From assembly GCF_024124375.1 (NCBI RefSeq), contig NZ_JAMXRZ010000044.1:1-32641 (forward strand): a stretch of DNA of 32,641 nt, written 5' to 3'. The translations under genes and the position numbers were made by a program. The DNA comes from Klenkia sp. PcliD-1-E. Its GTDB lineage: Bacteria > Actinomycetota > Actinomycetes > Mycobacteriales > Geodermatophilaceae. How positions within the stretch are numbered: position 1 is the first letter of the stretch; the number at the start of each line of letters is the position of its first letter. Shown here one piece after another: positions 1 to 13,220 of this stretch. Under the pieces are notes generated by a model. The model was not told the origin of the DNA, did not search any database, and saw nothing but the letters and a program-made list of their open reading frames with translations.

Positions 1-27
1 ACTCGGGCTCCGGCGGGCACGGCTCCG

Positions 28-150
28 ATGACTGAGCGGACCGTCACGCGGCCGGGCACGGCGACCCCGCTGCTCGCGCTACGGGTCGCCGCCGCGGCGA
101 CCGTCGTGGTGCTGGCCTGGCAGTTCGGCACCGCCGGTGAGCTCATCGGC
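28..150 (+). other. Possible 5' fragment of a small membrane protein at the window edge
   Basis: An ATG at 28 opens about 41 codons with the look of a short cytoplasmic tail followed by one hydrophobic segment (LLALRVAAAATVVVLAWQF) and a TAGELIG turn, as in many small actinobacterial membrane proteins. Beyond about 150 the frame runs antisense to imuA' and loses any protein-like character. The ATG overlaps a TGA (29-31) of another frame, which would fit coupling to an upstream gene outside the window. There is no clear Shine-Dalgarno. Either this is chance coding in GC-rich DNA, or a real gene start joined abruptly to the end of imuA' by rearrangement or misassembly. Low confidence. Confidence 0.25.
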
Positions 151-852
151 CCCGGCGGCCCGGACGACCTGCGCGACCGGCCCGGTGACCGGGGTGACCC
201 GGCCCTCGTGGTCGGGCAGCCACAGCCGGGACCGCTGCGGCCGGGCCGACCGCCGGGACTGCACCACGACCTCGGCGACCCGCCCGGTCAGGTGGCCGTG
301 ACCGTCGCCCAGGCCCTGCCAGTCGCTGCCGGTGACGGCGAGCTCGGCGGTGCTCTGCGGCCAGCCGGGGGCGCCGAGGGGGGTGCACGCCACGAGCGCG
401 GTGCCGCGCTGGCGCAGCCGGGCGGTGAGCCGCTCGACCGCGGCCCCGCCGACCCGGCCGACGGGCCCGACCAGCACCACGGTCAGCGCGCCGACCAGGG
501 CGTCGACGACGGCCACCGGTTCGGCACCCGGGTCGGGGACCAGCACGGTGCGGGACAGGTCGACGCCCATGCCCGCCGCGGCCTCGGCGCCGAACCCGGG
601 CAGCCCGACCACGCCGCACCAGTCACCGGCCGCCGACGGTCCGGCCAGCAGCGCGGTGGCCAGCGCGACCGACCCCTGCACGGAGTAGACCGACCCGGTG
701 TGCAGCGCGCCGCCGGGCAGCAGCGCGGCCAGGGCCGGCAGCGTCTCCAGGGCCCGCCGCGCGGTGGTGGTGCCGAACCGCCGGTCGGCCCGCGCGGCCG
801 CCGACCGGGCGGCCGCCAGCCGCTCGGCGAGCTCGGGCGGCAGGACGGTCAC
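79..852 (-). CDS. ImuA'-like SOS mutagenesis protein (RecA-like fold)
   Basis: The protein (257 aa from GTG 852) resembles actinobacterial ImuA', the partner of ImuB and DnaE2 in damage-induced translesion mutagenesis. Visible family features are the ALETLPALAALLPGG N-terminal region, a degenerate nucleotide-binding core (GVVGLPGFGAEAAAGMGVDL), an LVGPVGRV strand and the late SDWQGLGDGHGHL motif, close to the mycobacterial version as I recall it. An in-frame ATG at 870 lies inside the LexA box. GTG 852 is preferred because it falls at the transcription start predicted from the -35/-10, which would make the mRNA leaderless. ImuB normally follows directly, but 1-78 shows no ImuB start in any frame on this strand. 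The last 20 or so residues look non-conserved. The ImuA' call is firm; the start and C-terminus are not. Confidence 0.8.
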   Translation of the reverse strand: MTVLPPELAERLAAARSAAARADRRFGTTTARRALETLPALAALLPGGALHTGSVYSVQGSVALATALLAGPSAAGDWCGVVGLPGFGAEAAAGMGVDLSRTVLVPDPGAEPVAVVDALVGALTVVLVGPVGRVGGAAVERLTARLRQRGTALVACTPLGAPGWPQSTAELAVTGSDWQGLGDGHGHLTGRVAEVVVQSRRSARPQRSRLWLPDHEGRVTPVTGPVAQVVRAAGADELTGGAELPGQHHDGRRGGDP

Positions 853-888
853 CGACCAAGGATCGAACATCTGTTCGATCGGTGTCAA
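852..888 (-). promoter_or_regulatory. Predicted LexA-controlled promoter of imuA'
   Basis: On the minus strand a consensus -35 TTGACA (888-883) is followed after 18 nt by GATCCT (864-859), which keeps the A2 and T6 of an actinobacterial -10. Transcription would begin near 852, at the GTG start. The LexA box sits between and over the -35/-10 spacer, so LexA binding would block the promoter. The hexamers are seen; the start site is inferred. Confidence 0.6.
863..878. promoter_or_regulatory. SOS box (LexA operator)
   Basis: TCGAACATCTGTTCGA is a perfect TCGAAC-N4-GTTCGA palindrome, the actinobacterial LexA consensus. It lies 11 bp upstream of GTG 852 and within the predicted promoter of imuA', consistent with the known SOS control of the imuA'-imuB-dnaE2 cassette. 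Confidence 0.9.
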
Positions 889-907
889 ACCGGCACGCCA
901 GGAGCAC

Positions 908-937
908 GGCCCGTTCACCCGGCCGGGTGAACGGGCC
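908..937 (-). terminator. Perfect 30-bp palindrome after leuA
   Basis: GGCCCGTTCACCCGG is followed at once by its exact reverse complement, giving a stem of up to 13 bp with a minimal 4-nt loop, 8 bp past the leuA stop. There is no T-tract, as usual in high-GC actinobacteria. It also lies 20 bp before the imuA' -35 and would insulate that SOS promoter from leuA read-through. Confidence 0.65.
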
Positions 938-944
938 CCGGGGG

Positions 945-2765
<1,821 letters not shown>

Positions 2766-2787
<22 letters not shown>

Positions 2788-2813
2788 CTGATAAGCAGGA
2801 GGCTGCCGCGCAC
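2766..2813 (-). CDS. Leucine leader peptide upstream of leuA
   Basis: A 15-codon frame from GTG 2813 reads VRGSLLLISRGEALS and stops at TAG, 91 bp before leuA. Three consecutive Leu codons (CTC CTG CTT) are followed by Ile ATC, with a fourth Leu (CTC) near the end. Four branched-chain and Leu-type codons in a row in such a short frame, followed at once by a strong hairpin, is the pattern of ribosome-mediated attenuation. GTG rather than ATG and the lack of an obvious Shine-Dalgarno suggest it may be at or near the mRNA 5' end. It is too short for ordinary gene callers. Confidence 0.65.
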
Positions 2814-2837
2814 GGGGTCACCGTAGCAGCGCCGGTG

Positions 2838-3509
2838 TCAGTGGATGTCGCACCGGCACGGGCAGTCGGGGACGTGCGGGTCGGCCTGGCCTGCGGCGTC
2901 GTCCCCGAGGAGCAGTTCCTCGCAGCCGGGCGGGCAGGTGCAGGGGTCCTCCACGGGGGGTTCCACCTCGCCGGCCGCGAGTCGGCGCAGGTAGTCCTCC
3001 CGGAGCTGCTGCTGCCGTGCGGCCCACGCTGTCAGGCTCGCGACCCGTCGCTGCTCGGCGCGCCAGCGGGGGTCGTCCTCGGGCACCTGCACCGGGTGGT
3101 CGTCGTCGGTCAGCGGCTCCGAGCGGTCCAGGTCGAAGGTGAACCACGGCACCGGGCGGGTGGCCCGGTGCGGCAAGTACCACCACCCCTCGTCGGCGTG
3201 CCGGACGTCGCAGTGAGCCGGGTACCGGCGACCTCCGCCGTCGCGGGCGGCCACGTCGCGCATGGGGGGCACCACGGTGCCGTCGCCGTCGACGAGCGCC
3301 AGGCGGAGCCCGGCGACGGTCGCGAGCGCGGCGAGCGCGTCGGCCGGGAGGCCTCGTCGACCCGCCTCGGCCTGGGCGACGGTCGACTTCGAGAGCCCCA
3401 CGGCCAGGGCGAGCTCGCGCTGGGAGAGGCGGGCGGTCCGGCGGATGCGGCGCACGGTGCCCGAGAGGTCGAACTCCTCGGACTCGTGGTCTCGCGCAGC
3501 CTGGCTCAT
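2838..3509 (-). CDS. XRE-like HTH protein with a cysteine-rich C-terminus
   Basis: The 223-aa protein has an N-terminal XRE-type helix-turn-helix (about residues 18-72; LSQRELALAVGLSKSTVAQAEAG), so it probably binds DNA. The middle (about 95-150) contains YPAHCDVRH, WWYLPH and a Trp- and Pro-rich stretch that I do not recognise as a catalytic domain. A charged helix (about 150-185) leads to a tail with C190, C192, C196, then C216, C218 and C220, plus His residues, which could bind a metal or iron-sulphur cluster. C100 is the only other Cys. ATG 3509 is chosen because the HTH begins soon after it and upstream in-frame sequence lies in repeats. It ends 25 bp before the leuA leader peptide, so promoters for leuA may lie inside it, or the two may be co-transcribed. 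Target unknown. Confidence 0.75.
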   Translation of the reverse strand: MSQAARDHESEEFDLSGTVRRIRRTARLSQRELALAVGLSKSTVAQAEAGRRGLPADALAALATVAGLRLALVDGDGTVVPPMRDVAARDGGGRRYPAHCDVRHADEGWWYLPHRATRPVPWFTFDLDRSEPLTDDDHPVQVPEDDPRWRAEQRRVASLTAWAARQQQLREDYLRRLAAGEVEPPVEDPCTCPPGCEELLLGDDAAGQADPHVPDCPCRCDIH

Positions 3510-3602
3510 CCCCGCACCGTCGCGCGCGCGACGGGCGGGCGCCAGCCCCCCGGCGGATGTGTGGATGGGTCGCCGCCCTGTGGATCGGCGGGGATGCGGG
3601 AG

Positions 3603-3780
3603 CCGGCGGACATGTCCTCCCCATCGATGTCGTGCCCTGCCCACCCCCGGTGGGCAAGGGGGCGCTGCCCACCCCCGGTGGGCAAGGGGGCGCTGCGCAC
3701 GTGAGGTGGGCAGGGACGTCGTGCCCTGCTCCCGGGGGGTGGGCAGGGCACGACATCGAGGGGGAGGACATGTCCGCCGG
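3603..3780. repeat. 178-bp nested inverted repeat element
   Basis: Left arm 3603-3648 and right arm 3735-3780 are inverted copies over about 46 bp with one mismatch. Each arm carries GGCGGACATGTCCTCCCC from the outer end and then a TCGATGTCGTGCCCTGCCCA run inward. Between the arms lie two tandem 28-bp units and a further partial arm copy (about 3714-3728, ACGTCGTGCCCTGC). It fills most of the gap between the HTH gene and the phospholipase D-like gene and ends 22 bp from the stop of the latter. No protein-like frame is present. It could fold into a large cruciform or hairpin or be a non-autonomous mobile repeat; no target-site duplication was identified. Confidence 0.85.
3640..3695 (+). repeat. 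Two tandem 28-bp units inside the inverted repeat
   Basis: Units 3640-3667 and 3668-3695 are identical. Each begins CCCACCCCCGGTGGGC, itself an internal inverted repeat, and ends AAGGGGGCGCTG. There are only two copies and no spacers, so this is not a CRISPR array; it looks like slippage inside the larger element. Confidence 0.9.
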
Positions 3781-3802
3781 CCCTCGGGGCCGACGGGGGT
3801 GA

Positions 3803-5407
3803 TCAGAAGCTGCGGCGCAGGCGGAGGCGCAGGGGGCGGCCGTCCGGGTCGTGCACCAGCCGGTACAGCGGCGTCGCCCACAGCCGCTCGAGGCGGGTCA
3901 ACTCCGGACGCCGGTGCACCCGGAGCCGGCCCGGCGGACGCGGGCCCACCCGGCCGCCGACGTGCCAGGCGTCCAGCGCCTCCGCCGAGGCGACGCAGGC
4001 CGCCACGAACTCGTCGGGGTCGACCAGACCGGTGTCGTCGTCGGCGTCCAGGTGCTCGCGGGCCAGCTGCAACCGGAGGTCGCGGGCCAGCGTCCGGGCG
4101 CCGTCGCCGAGCCCGGCGGGGTCACGCGGCTCCCGCTCGTCCCGCGTCGGGTCGAGCACCGCGTTGGACAGCTCGCTGTCGTGGCTCCAGGAGCGGCGGT
4201 TCATGTTGTCGCTGCCGACCTCGGCCCAGACGTCGTCGACCACGCAGACCTTGGCGTGCACGTAGACCGGCGTCCCCGCGTGGTTCTCGATGTCGAACAC
4301 GTGCACCCGTCCGGGGGCCGCCTCCTGCAGCAGGGTCATCGCCTCCGACTGGCCCAGCTGCTGGGGCCGCTCGGAGAAGGCGCCCTCCTGGTCGGGCACC
4401 CGCGGCACCACCGCGACCAGCTGCAGGCCGGGGTGCCTGCGCAGCGAGGCGGCCAGATGGGCGGCCACCGGGCGGGACCACAGGTACTGGTCCTCCAGGT
4501 AGACCAGCCGACGGGCCCGGGTCAGCGCCTTGGTGTAACCGCGGGCGATGGAGCGCTCGCCCTCGGGGGCGAAGTCGAACGCCGGCCACACCTTCGGGTA
4601 GGTGCGCAGGGTCTGCACCACGTGCGGGCCGCACGGCGGGGGCGGTGGGGGCTGGTCGGGCAGCGGTGTGGGATCCATCTGGTTGCGCCCCAGCCACTGC
4701 TCGACCTTGTCGTGCACCCACGCGACCGGGTTCTCCGACGCCGGGCTGGTCGGGTCGTCCCACCGCTCGCGGAAGCAGTCGTCGAGCACGCCGACGACCG
4801 GTCCGCGCAGCTGCAGCTGGACGTCGTGCCAGGCGGGGGTGTCCCCGTAGGCGCTGGACATGTCCTGCGGCTGGGGGTCGCCGCGGTGCTCGGCGTCGTC
4901 CCGGCGGGTGTGCCCCAGGTCGATGCCGCCGGCGAAGGCCACGTCCCGCGCGGGGTCGTCCGGGTGCCGGCAGACGACCAGCTTCTGGTGGTGGCTGCCC
5001 AGCCGCCGCACCCGCTGGTCGCGGATGACGACCGCCCCGTCCTCCTCCAGCTCCCGGTCCAGCGACGCGTTCTGCTCCTTGGAGAAGCTCAGCGCGTCCC
5101 AGTGCGAGCGCCACACCAGCCCGCGCACGCACACCCCGCGACGCGCCGCGTCGGAGAACAGCTCGTCGACCGTGGGCCCGTCCGGGCGCAGCTTCTGGTC
5201 CGGGTCGCCTCGCCAGTCGGTGAAGAACAGGTGGTCACCGGCCCCGAGGTCGCGGACGGCGTCGACCAGGCGGTCGAAGTAGGCGACTCCGTGGACCAGC
5301 GGCTCGGCCACGTTGCCCGCGGTCCACGCCGGCAGGTCGGTGGCGGGGTTGTCCCGTTCGGAGGTGGTCAGCAGCCAGTCGGTGACGTCGTCCTCGGGTT
5401 CGGGCAC
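3803..5407 (-). CDS. Phospholipase D-family protein (two HKD motifs)
   Basis: The 534-aa protein has two PLDc repeats. HKD motif 1 is SHHQKLVV (H140, K142) and motif 2 is [20 protein letters not shown] (H384, K386, D391). In motif 1 the spacing to the Asp is interrupted by RHPDD, a variant I recall from related actinobacterial proteins. The length and two-motif layout fit the phospholipase D/cardiolipin synthase superfamily, which hydrolyses or transfers phosphodiester head groups. There is no signal peptide or membrane anchor, so it is probably cytoplasmic; substrate unknown. A Pro-rich linker (PPPPPP, about residues 253-258) separates the halves. GTG 5407 is the start that precedes the conserved N-terminal region. 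It is divergent from lysC across 60 bp, with the inverted-repeat element just downstream. Confidence 0.88.
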   Translation of the reverse strand: MPEPEDDVTDWLLTTSERDNPATDLPAWTAGNVAEPLVHGVAYFDRLVDAVRDLGAGDHLFFTDWRGDPDQKLRPDGPTVDELFSDAARRGVCVRGLVWRSHWDALSFSKEQNASLDRELEEDGAVVIRDQRVRRLGSHHQKLVVCRHPDDPARDVAFAGGIDLGHTRRDDAEHRGDPQPQDMSSAYGDTPAWHDVQLQLRGPVVGVLDDCFRERWDDPTSPASENPVAWVHDKVEQWLGRNQMDPTPLPDQPPPPPPCGPHVVQTLRTYPKVWPAFDFAPEGERSIARGYTKALTRARRLVYLEDQYLWSRPVAAHLAASLRRHPGLQLVAVVPRVPDQEGAFSERPQQLGQSEAMTLLQEAAPGRVHVFDIENHAGTPVYVHAKVCVVDDVWAEVGSDNMNRRSWSHDSELSNAVLDPTRDEREPRDPAGLGDGARTLARDLRLQLAREHLDADDDTGLVDPDEFVAACVASAEALDAWHVGGRVGPRPPGRLRVHRRPELTRLERLWATPLYRLVHDPDGRPLRLRLRRSF

Positions 5408-5453
5408 ACCGGTGATCAGACCACCAGTCGCCCGTCGCCGCTGGTCGCGCCGG

Positions 5454-5467
5454 TAGTCTCAGCCCCC

Positions 5468-5470
<3 letters not shown>
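5454..5470 (+). promoter_or_regulatory. Likely -10 box of a leaderless lysC transcript
   Basis: TAGTCT (5454-5459) fits the actinobacterial -10 pattern TANNNT and ends 8 bp before the GTG start at 5468. Transcription would begin at or very near that codon, and no Shine-Dalgarno is present, both pointing to leaderless translation. No convincing -35 was found. The 60-bp gap to the divergent gene is too short for a lysine riboswitch. Confidence 0.5.
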
Positions 5471-8970
<3,500 letters not shown>

Positions 8971-8981
<11 letters not shown>

Positions 8982-10776
8982 CGTGCCGCAGCGCGAAGTC
9001 CAGTGCCGTCTCCACCTGACGGATCGTCTCCTCGACCACCAGCGAGCCGTGGCCGGCGTCGAACCGGTACACCTCGTGCTGCTTCCCCCGCTCGGCCAGG
9101 GCCGCCAGGTAGTTGTCGATCTGCCGGATCGGGCAGCGGGGGTCGTTGGCGCCGGCGACCACCAGCACGGGCGCGCTGACCTCGTCGACGTAGGTCAGCG
9201 GGGAGGAGCGCCGGTAGACCTCGGGCACGTCGTCCGGGGAGCCGCCGAACAGCGCGCGGTCGTAGGCGCGCAGGCCCTCCATCTCGTCCTCGTAGGCGGC
9301 CAGGTAGTCCGCGACCGGGACCTCGGCGATGCCCGCGGCCCAGCGGTCGGGCTGGGTGCCCAGGCCCAGCAGGGTGAGGAACCCGCCCCACGACCCGCCG
9401 GAGAGGATGCAGCGCGCCGGGTCGACGACGCCCTCGGCGACGAGGGCGTCCTGCACGGCGGCGACGTCCTCGAGCTCGGTGAGGCCGGGCCGGCCGGTGA
9501 GCGCGTCGCGCCAGGCCGAGCCGTAGCCCGACGAGCCCCGGTAGTTCACGTGCACCACCGCGTAGCCGGCGTCGACGTAGGCGGCCCGCCGCGCGCGGTA
9601 GGAGTCGTCGTCGGCGGACTCGGGGCCGCCGTGCACCAGGAACGCGGTGGCGAAGGGCCCCTCGCCGGCCGGGCGGACCAGCAGGGCGTGCACGTCGCCG
9701 CCGGGGCCGGGCACCCAGCGGTCCTCGACCGGGTAGCCGGCCGGCGGCTCGTCGCCGGGGGCGGCCAGCACGACCGGGCCGTCGGCCCGGCGGATCACCG
9801 GCGGGCGCTGCGAGGAGGACCAGGCCAGCTCCACGGTGCCGTCGGGCCGGGCCGTCGCGCCGCGGACGACGCCGGGCGGGGTGTCCAGCTTCGTCAGCTC
9901 ACCGGTGGCCAGCTCGTAGCGGTACAGCTCGCTGCGGGCGGCGTGGTCGTGGCCGACCAGCAGCGCCGAGCCGTCGGGGTACCAGCCCGCGGTGACGTCG
10001 CCGGGCAGGTCGAGCACCAGCTCGGTCTCGGTGTCGGCGGCCAGGTCCCAGACCAGCAGCTCCTCCCGGCCGCGGCGCTCGTGGCCGACCAGCAGCCGCA
10101 GGTCGCCCGGTACCGGGGAGAAGCCGAGCGCGTGCAGGCCGAGCTCCTCGCCGTCCCACTTCTCGGCGACCACCCAGGGGCTGTCGGGCTCGGCCTGCGC
10201 GTGGCCCTCGGGGATGCGCGCCACGTCCAGGACCCGCAGGGCGGGGTAGCGGGGGTCGCCGTGCTCGGAGTGGGAGAGCACCAGGCGGTCCTCGTCCCGG
10301 GACAGCGCGTCGACCGATGCGGTGTCCGGCGTCCGGTAGAACACCCGCGGGGTGCCGTCGCGGGGCACCAGCCACAGCTCGCTGCCGTCGTCGGTGGAGC
10401 GGCCGATGGCCACCAGGGACCGGCCGATCTCCAGGCCCGCGGGGTAGGCGGGCTCCACCTCGGGGACGGCGACGACGTCCTCGCCGCCACCGAAGGGCTG
10501 GGTGCGCCACACGCCGAACTCGTCGCCGTCGGTGTCGGCGAACCACCACACCGTCTCCCCGTCGGGGCTCAGCGTGGCCGCCAGCGTGCCGTTGGGCCGG
10601 TCGGTGACCTGCCGCTGCTCGCCGGTGTCGCGGTCCCAGGTGTACTGCTCGACCACGCCGCTGACGTCGGAGGCGAACAGGCAGCGCTGCGGGGCCTCCT
10701 CGGCCCAGTCGGGCAACGACACCCGGGGAGCGCGGAAGCGGGCCTGCCAGCGGGCGGTCACGTCGGGGGGGAGCAC
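8971..10776 (-). CDS. S9-family prolyl oligopeptidase-like peptidase
   Basis: The 601-aa protein has an N-terminal seven-bladed beta-propeller-like region (about 25-340, repeated Asp-Gly and Trp strands) and a C-terminal alpha/beta hydrolase. Visible are the FLVHGGPES oxyanion region, S462 in GGSWGG, D545 in GANDPRCP and H576 in DAGHGS, a complete catalytic triad. The family cleaves short peptides, often after Pro or with acylaminoacyl specificity. There is no signal peptide, so it is probably cytoplasmic. GTG 10776 is preferred because AAGGA lies 6-7 nt upstream; GTG 10791, overlapping the upstream stop as GTGA, would add five residues. It follows two CNNM genes on the same strand with minimal spacing, so it is probably co-transcribed, though no functional link is evident. 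Confidence 0.9.
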
Positions 10777-10787
10777 GCCCCCATCCT

Positions 10788-11834
10788 TCACCGCGCGCCG
10801 GCGGCGGTCTGCACGGAGGCGTCGCGGACGTCGCCGATCAGCTGCTCGAGCACGTCCTCGAGGGCCACGACGCCGAGCACCTCCTCGCCTGCCACCACCC
10901 GGCCCAGGTGCACACCGGCACGGCGCATCTGCTGCAGCACCTCCGGCAACGGCTGGTCCGGGGCCAGCTCGACGAACTCGTCGACGGCGTCGTCGGGGAT
11001 GGGGCGGTCCCGCTCCGCCGCCCCCAGCACGTCCTTGACGTGCACGTACCCCAGCCACCCGCCGTCGGGCCCGCAGACCGGGTACCGGCTGAACCCGTGC
11101 TCGGCCACCACCCCCTCCAGCTCCCGGGGGGTGACCTCCCGCGGCACCGTGACCAGGTCGTCGGCGGGCAGCAGCACCGAGCGGGCGTCGTGGGCGTCGA
11201 AGGACAGCGCGCCCTCGGCGAGGGAGGACACCTCGTCGCCGAGCAGGCCCTGGCTGCGGGACTGGGTGATCATCGACCGGATCTCGTCGCTGTCGAAGCT
11301 GGCCGCGACCTCGTCGGTGGGGGTGACCCCGAACAGCCGGACGAAGCCGTTGGCCGCGGTGTTGAAGAACCAGATCAGCGGCTTGAGCACGGTGACGACC
11401 TTCGCCATGGGCGGCCCGAGCGCGATGGCCGCCCGGTCGGGGCCGGCGATGGTGATGTTCTTGGGCACCATCTCGCCGAGCACCATGTGCAGCACGGTGA
11501 CCAGGCTGAGCGCGACCACCAGCGCGATCGGGTGCAGCAGGCCCTCGGGGACGCCGGCGGACTCCAGCGGCACCTCGATCAGGTGCGCGACGGCGGGCTC
11601 GCCGACCGCGCCCAGGCCCAGCGAGCACAGCGTGATGCCCAGCTGGGCGCCGGCCATCATCTGCGACACGTTGCGCATCGCGGCCAGCGTCTTCGCCGCC
11701 CGGGCCGAGCCGGCCTCGGCGCGGGGCTCGATCTGGTCCACGCGGGCGGAGACGAGGGCGAACTCGGCGGCGACGAAGAAGGCGTTGCCGAGCAGCAGGG
11801 CGACCAGGATCGCCAGGGCGAGGACGTCGTTCAC
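10788..11834 (-). CDS. CNNM/CorC (HlyC) family membrane protein, second of a pair
   Basis: The 348-aa protein has an N-terminal CNNM (DUF21) domain with about four hydrophobic segments (NAFFVAAEFALVSARVDQIE; LGEMVPKNI) and a CBS pair (about 205-330; GFSRYPVCGPDGGWLGYVHVKDVLG and EEVLGVVALEDVLEQLIGD). The C-terminal CorC_HlyC domain seen in its neighbour is absent, so it is the short form. CNNM proteins are linked to Mg2+ homeostasis or efflux; the old haemolysin label is not a good guide to function. GTG 11834 overlaps the stop of the upstream paralogue as GTGA, so the two are translationally coupled and may form a heteromer (inference). Confidence 0.92.
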   Translation of the reverse strand: MNDVLALAILVALLLGNAFFVAAEFALVSARVDQIEPRAEAGSARAAKTLAAMRNVSQMMAGAQLGITLCSLGLGAVGEPAVAHLIEVPLESAGVPEGLLHPIALVVALSLVTVLHMVLGEMVPKNITIAGPDRAAIALGPPMAKVVTVLKPLIWFFNTAANGFVRLFGVTPTDEVAASFDSDEIRSMITQSRSQGLLGDEVSSLAEGALSFDAHDARSVLLPADDLVTVPREVTPRELEGVVAEHGFSRYPVCGPDGGWLGYVHVKDVLGAAERDRPIPDDAVDEFVELAPDQPLPEVLQQMRRAGVHLGRVVAGEEVLGVVALEDVLEQLIGDVRDASVQTAAGAR

Positions 11835-13165
11835 GCCTGGGCCACCTCGTGCTCGCGGGCCGGGACCCCTGAGGCGCTCGGGAGGGGCTCGGCGCGCAGT
11901 CCGGCGACCCGCCGTCCCTCCAACGCGGTGACGGTGAGCCGGTGGCCGTCCACGTCGACGGTGTCGCCCTCGGCCGGCAGCCGGGCCAGCCGGGCGGCCA
12001 CGAAGCCGGCGACGGTCTCGTAGCGGCCCTCGGGGACGGGGACGCCGGTGCGCTCGCGGACCTCGTCGGGGCGCAGCAGGCCCGAGATCTCCCACCCCTC
12101 GCCGCGGCGGCGCAGCTGGCGCAGCGGCCGGTCGGTCTCGTCGGTGATCTCCCCGACCAGCTCCTCCACGATGTCCTCCAGGGTGACGACGCCGTGCGTG
12201 GCGCCCCACTCGTCGACGACCAGGGCCAGCTGCATGCCCTCCTCGCGGAGCAGGTCCAGCAGCGGGTCCAGGTGCAGCGAGCTGGGCACCGCGAGCACCG
12301 GGCGGGCCAGGTCGCCGGCGGTGACCGTGCCGCGCTCGGCCTCGGGGACGGCGACGGCCTGCTTGACGTGCACCAGCCCGGTGACGTCGTCCAGGTCGGC
12401 GTGCCAGACGGGGAACCGGCTGGCCCCGCTGGCGACGGCGGCGTCGATGACCTGCTGGGCGGTGGCGCCCTCGGCCAGGGTCACCAACCGGGTGCGCGGG
12501 GTCATCACGTCGGTGGCGTACTTGTCGCGCAGGCCCAGCGAGCGGTCCAGCAACCGCGCTGCGGTGGGGGACAGGTCGCCCTCCTCGGCGCTGCGCCGGG
12601 CGACCGCGGTGAGCTCACCGGCGCCCCGGGCGTCGTCCAGCTCCTCGCGGGGCTCGAAGCCCAGCCGGCGCACGATCGCGTTCGCCAGCCGCTGGACGGC
12701 GCGCACGACCACGCCGAAGACGGCGGTGAAGGCCCGCATGCCGGGGGCGACGACCGAGGCCACGGCCAGCGGGCTGGCGATGGCCAGGTTCTTCGGGCCG
12801 AGCTCGCCGATGAGCATCTGCAGCGTGGTGGCCAGGGTGATGCCCAGGACGACGGCGACGGTGGTGGCCCCGGCCGGCGGCAGGCCGAGCGCCTCCAGCG
12901 GCCCGTCGACCAGCCCGCCGATCGCCGGTTCGGCCAGGTAGCCGACCACCAGGGTGGTCAGCGTGATGCCCAGCTGGGCCGCCGAGAGCTGGGTGGACAG
13001 GCCCGTGAGCGCCTCGACGACGCCGCCCGCGCCGCGCCGGCCCTCGTCGGCGGCCTCCTGCGCCTGGCCGCGGTCGACCGTGGTGAAGGAGAACTCGGCG
13101 GCGACGAAGAACCCGGTGAGGACGGTGAGCGCCACCGCGGCGAGCAGGAGCAACCATTCGGACAT
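11831..13165 (-). CDS. CNNM/CorC (HlyC) family membrane protein, first of a pair
   Basis: The 444-aa protein has the full domain set: a CNNM membrane domain (about 1-190; FFVAAEFSFTTVDRGQ, IGELGPKNLAIASP), two CBS motifs (about 215-345; DVMTPRTRLV and VVDEWGATHGVVTLEDIVEE) and a CorC_HlyC C-terminal domain (about 360-430). The family is tied to Mg2+ or cobalt handling, with CBS domains binding adenine nucleotides. ATG 13165 is the obvious start before the first membrane helix. It is coupled by GTGA to the shorter paralogue downstream, and the amidase gene stops 56 bp upstream. Confidence 0.93.
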   Translation of the reverse strand: MSEWLLLLAAVALTVLTGFFVAAEFSFTTVDRGQAQEAADEGRRGAGGVVEALTGLSTQLSAAQLGITLTTLVVGYLAEPAIGGLVDGPLEALGLPPAGATTVAVVLGITLATTLQMLIGELGPKNLAIASPLAVASVVAPGMRAFTAVFGVVVRAVQRLANAIVRRLGFEPREELDDARGAGELTAVARRSAEEGDLSPTAARLLDRSLGLRDKYATDVMTPRTRLVTLAEGATAQQVIDAAVASGASRFPVWHADLDDVTGLVHVKQAVAVPEAERGTVTAGDLARPVLAVPSSLHLDPLLDLLREEGMQLALVVDEWGATHGVVTLEDIVEELVGEITDETDRPLRQLRRRGEGWEISGLLRPDEVRERTGVPVPEGRYETVAGFVAARLARLPAEGDTVDVDGHRLTVTALEGRRVAGLRAEPLPSASGVPAREHEVAQA

Positions 13166-13220
13166 CAGCCGCCAGCGTGGGGCCTGTGCACCGGCTGCGC
13201 GCGTCGGCGCGGTGTGCCCT

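Noticed and set aside
3640-3695. CRISPR array
   Set aside because: Only two identical tandem 28-bp units, no spacers, no leader and no cas genes.
3506-3802. Short proteins in the 3603-3780 repeat region
   Set aside because: Open frames on both strands follow from the inverted repeat itself; none has a ribosome site or protein-like composition.
5408-5467. Lysine riboswitch upstream of lysC
   Set aside because: Only 60 bp between the genes and no suitable structure; a lysine riboswitch needs far more sequence.
10788-13165. Haemolysin genes
   Set aside because: The haemolysin label is historical; domain content is CNNM plus CBS, pointing to metal homeostasis.
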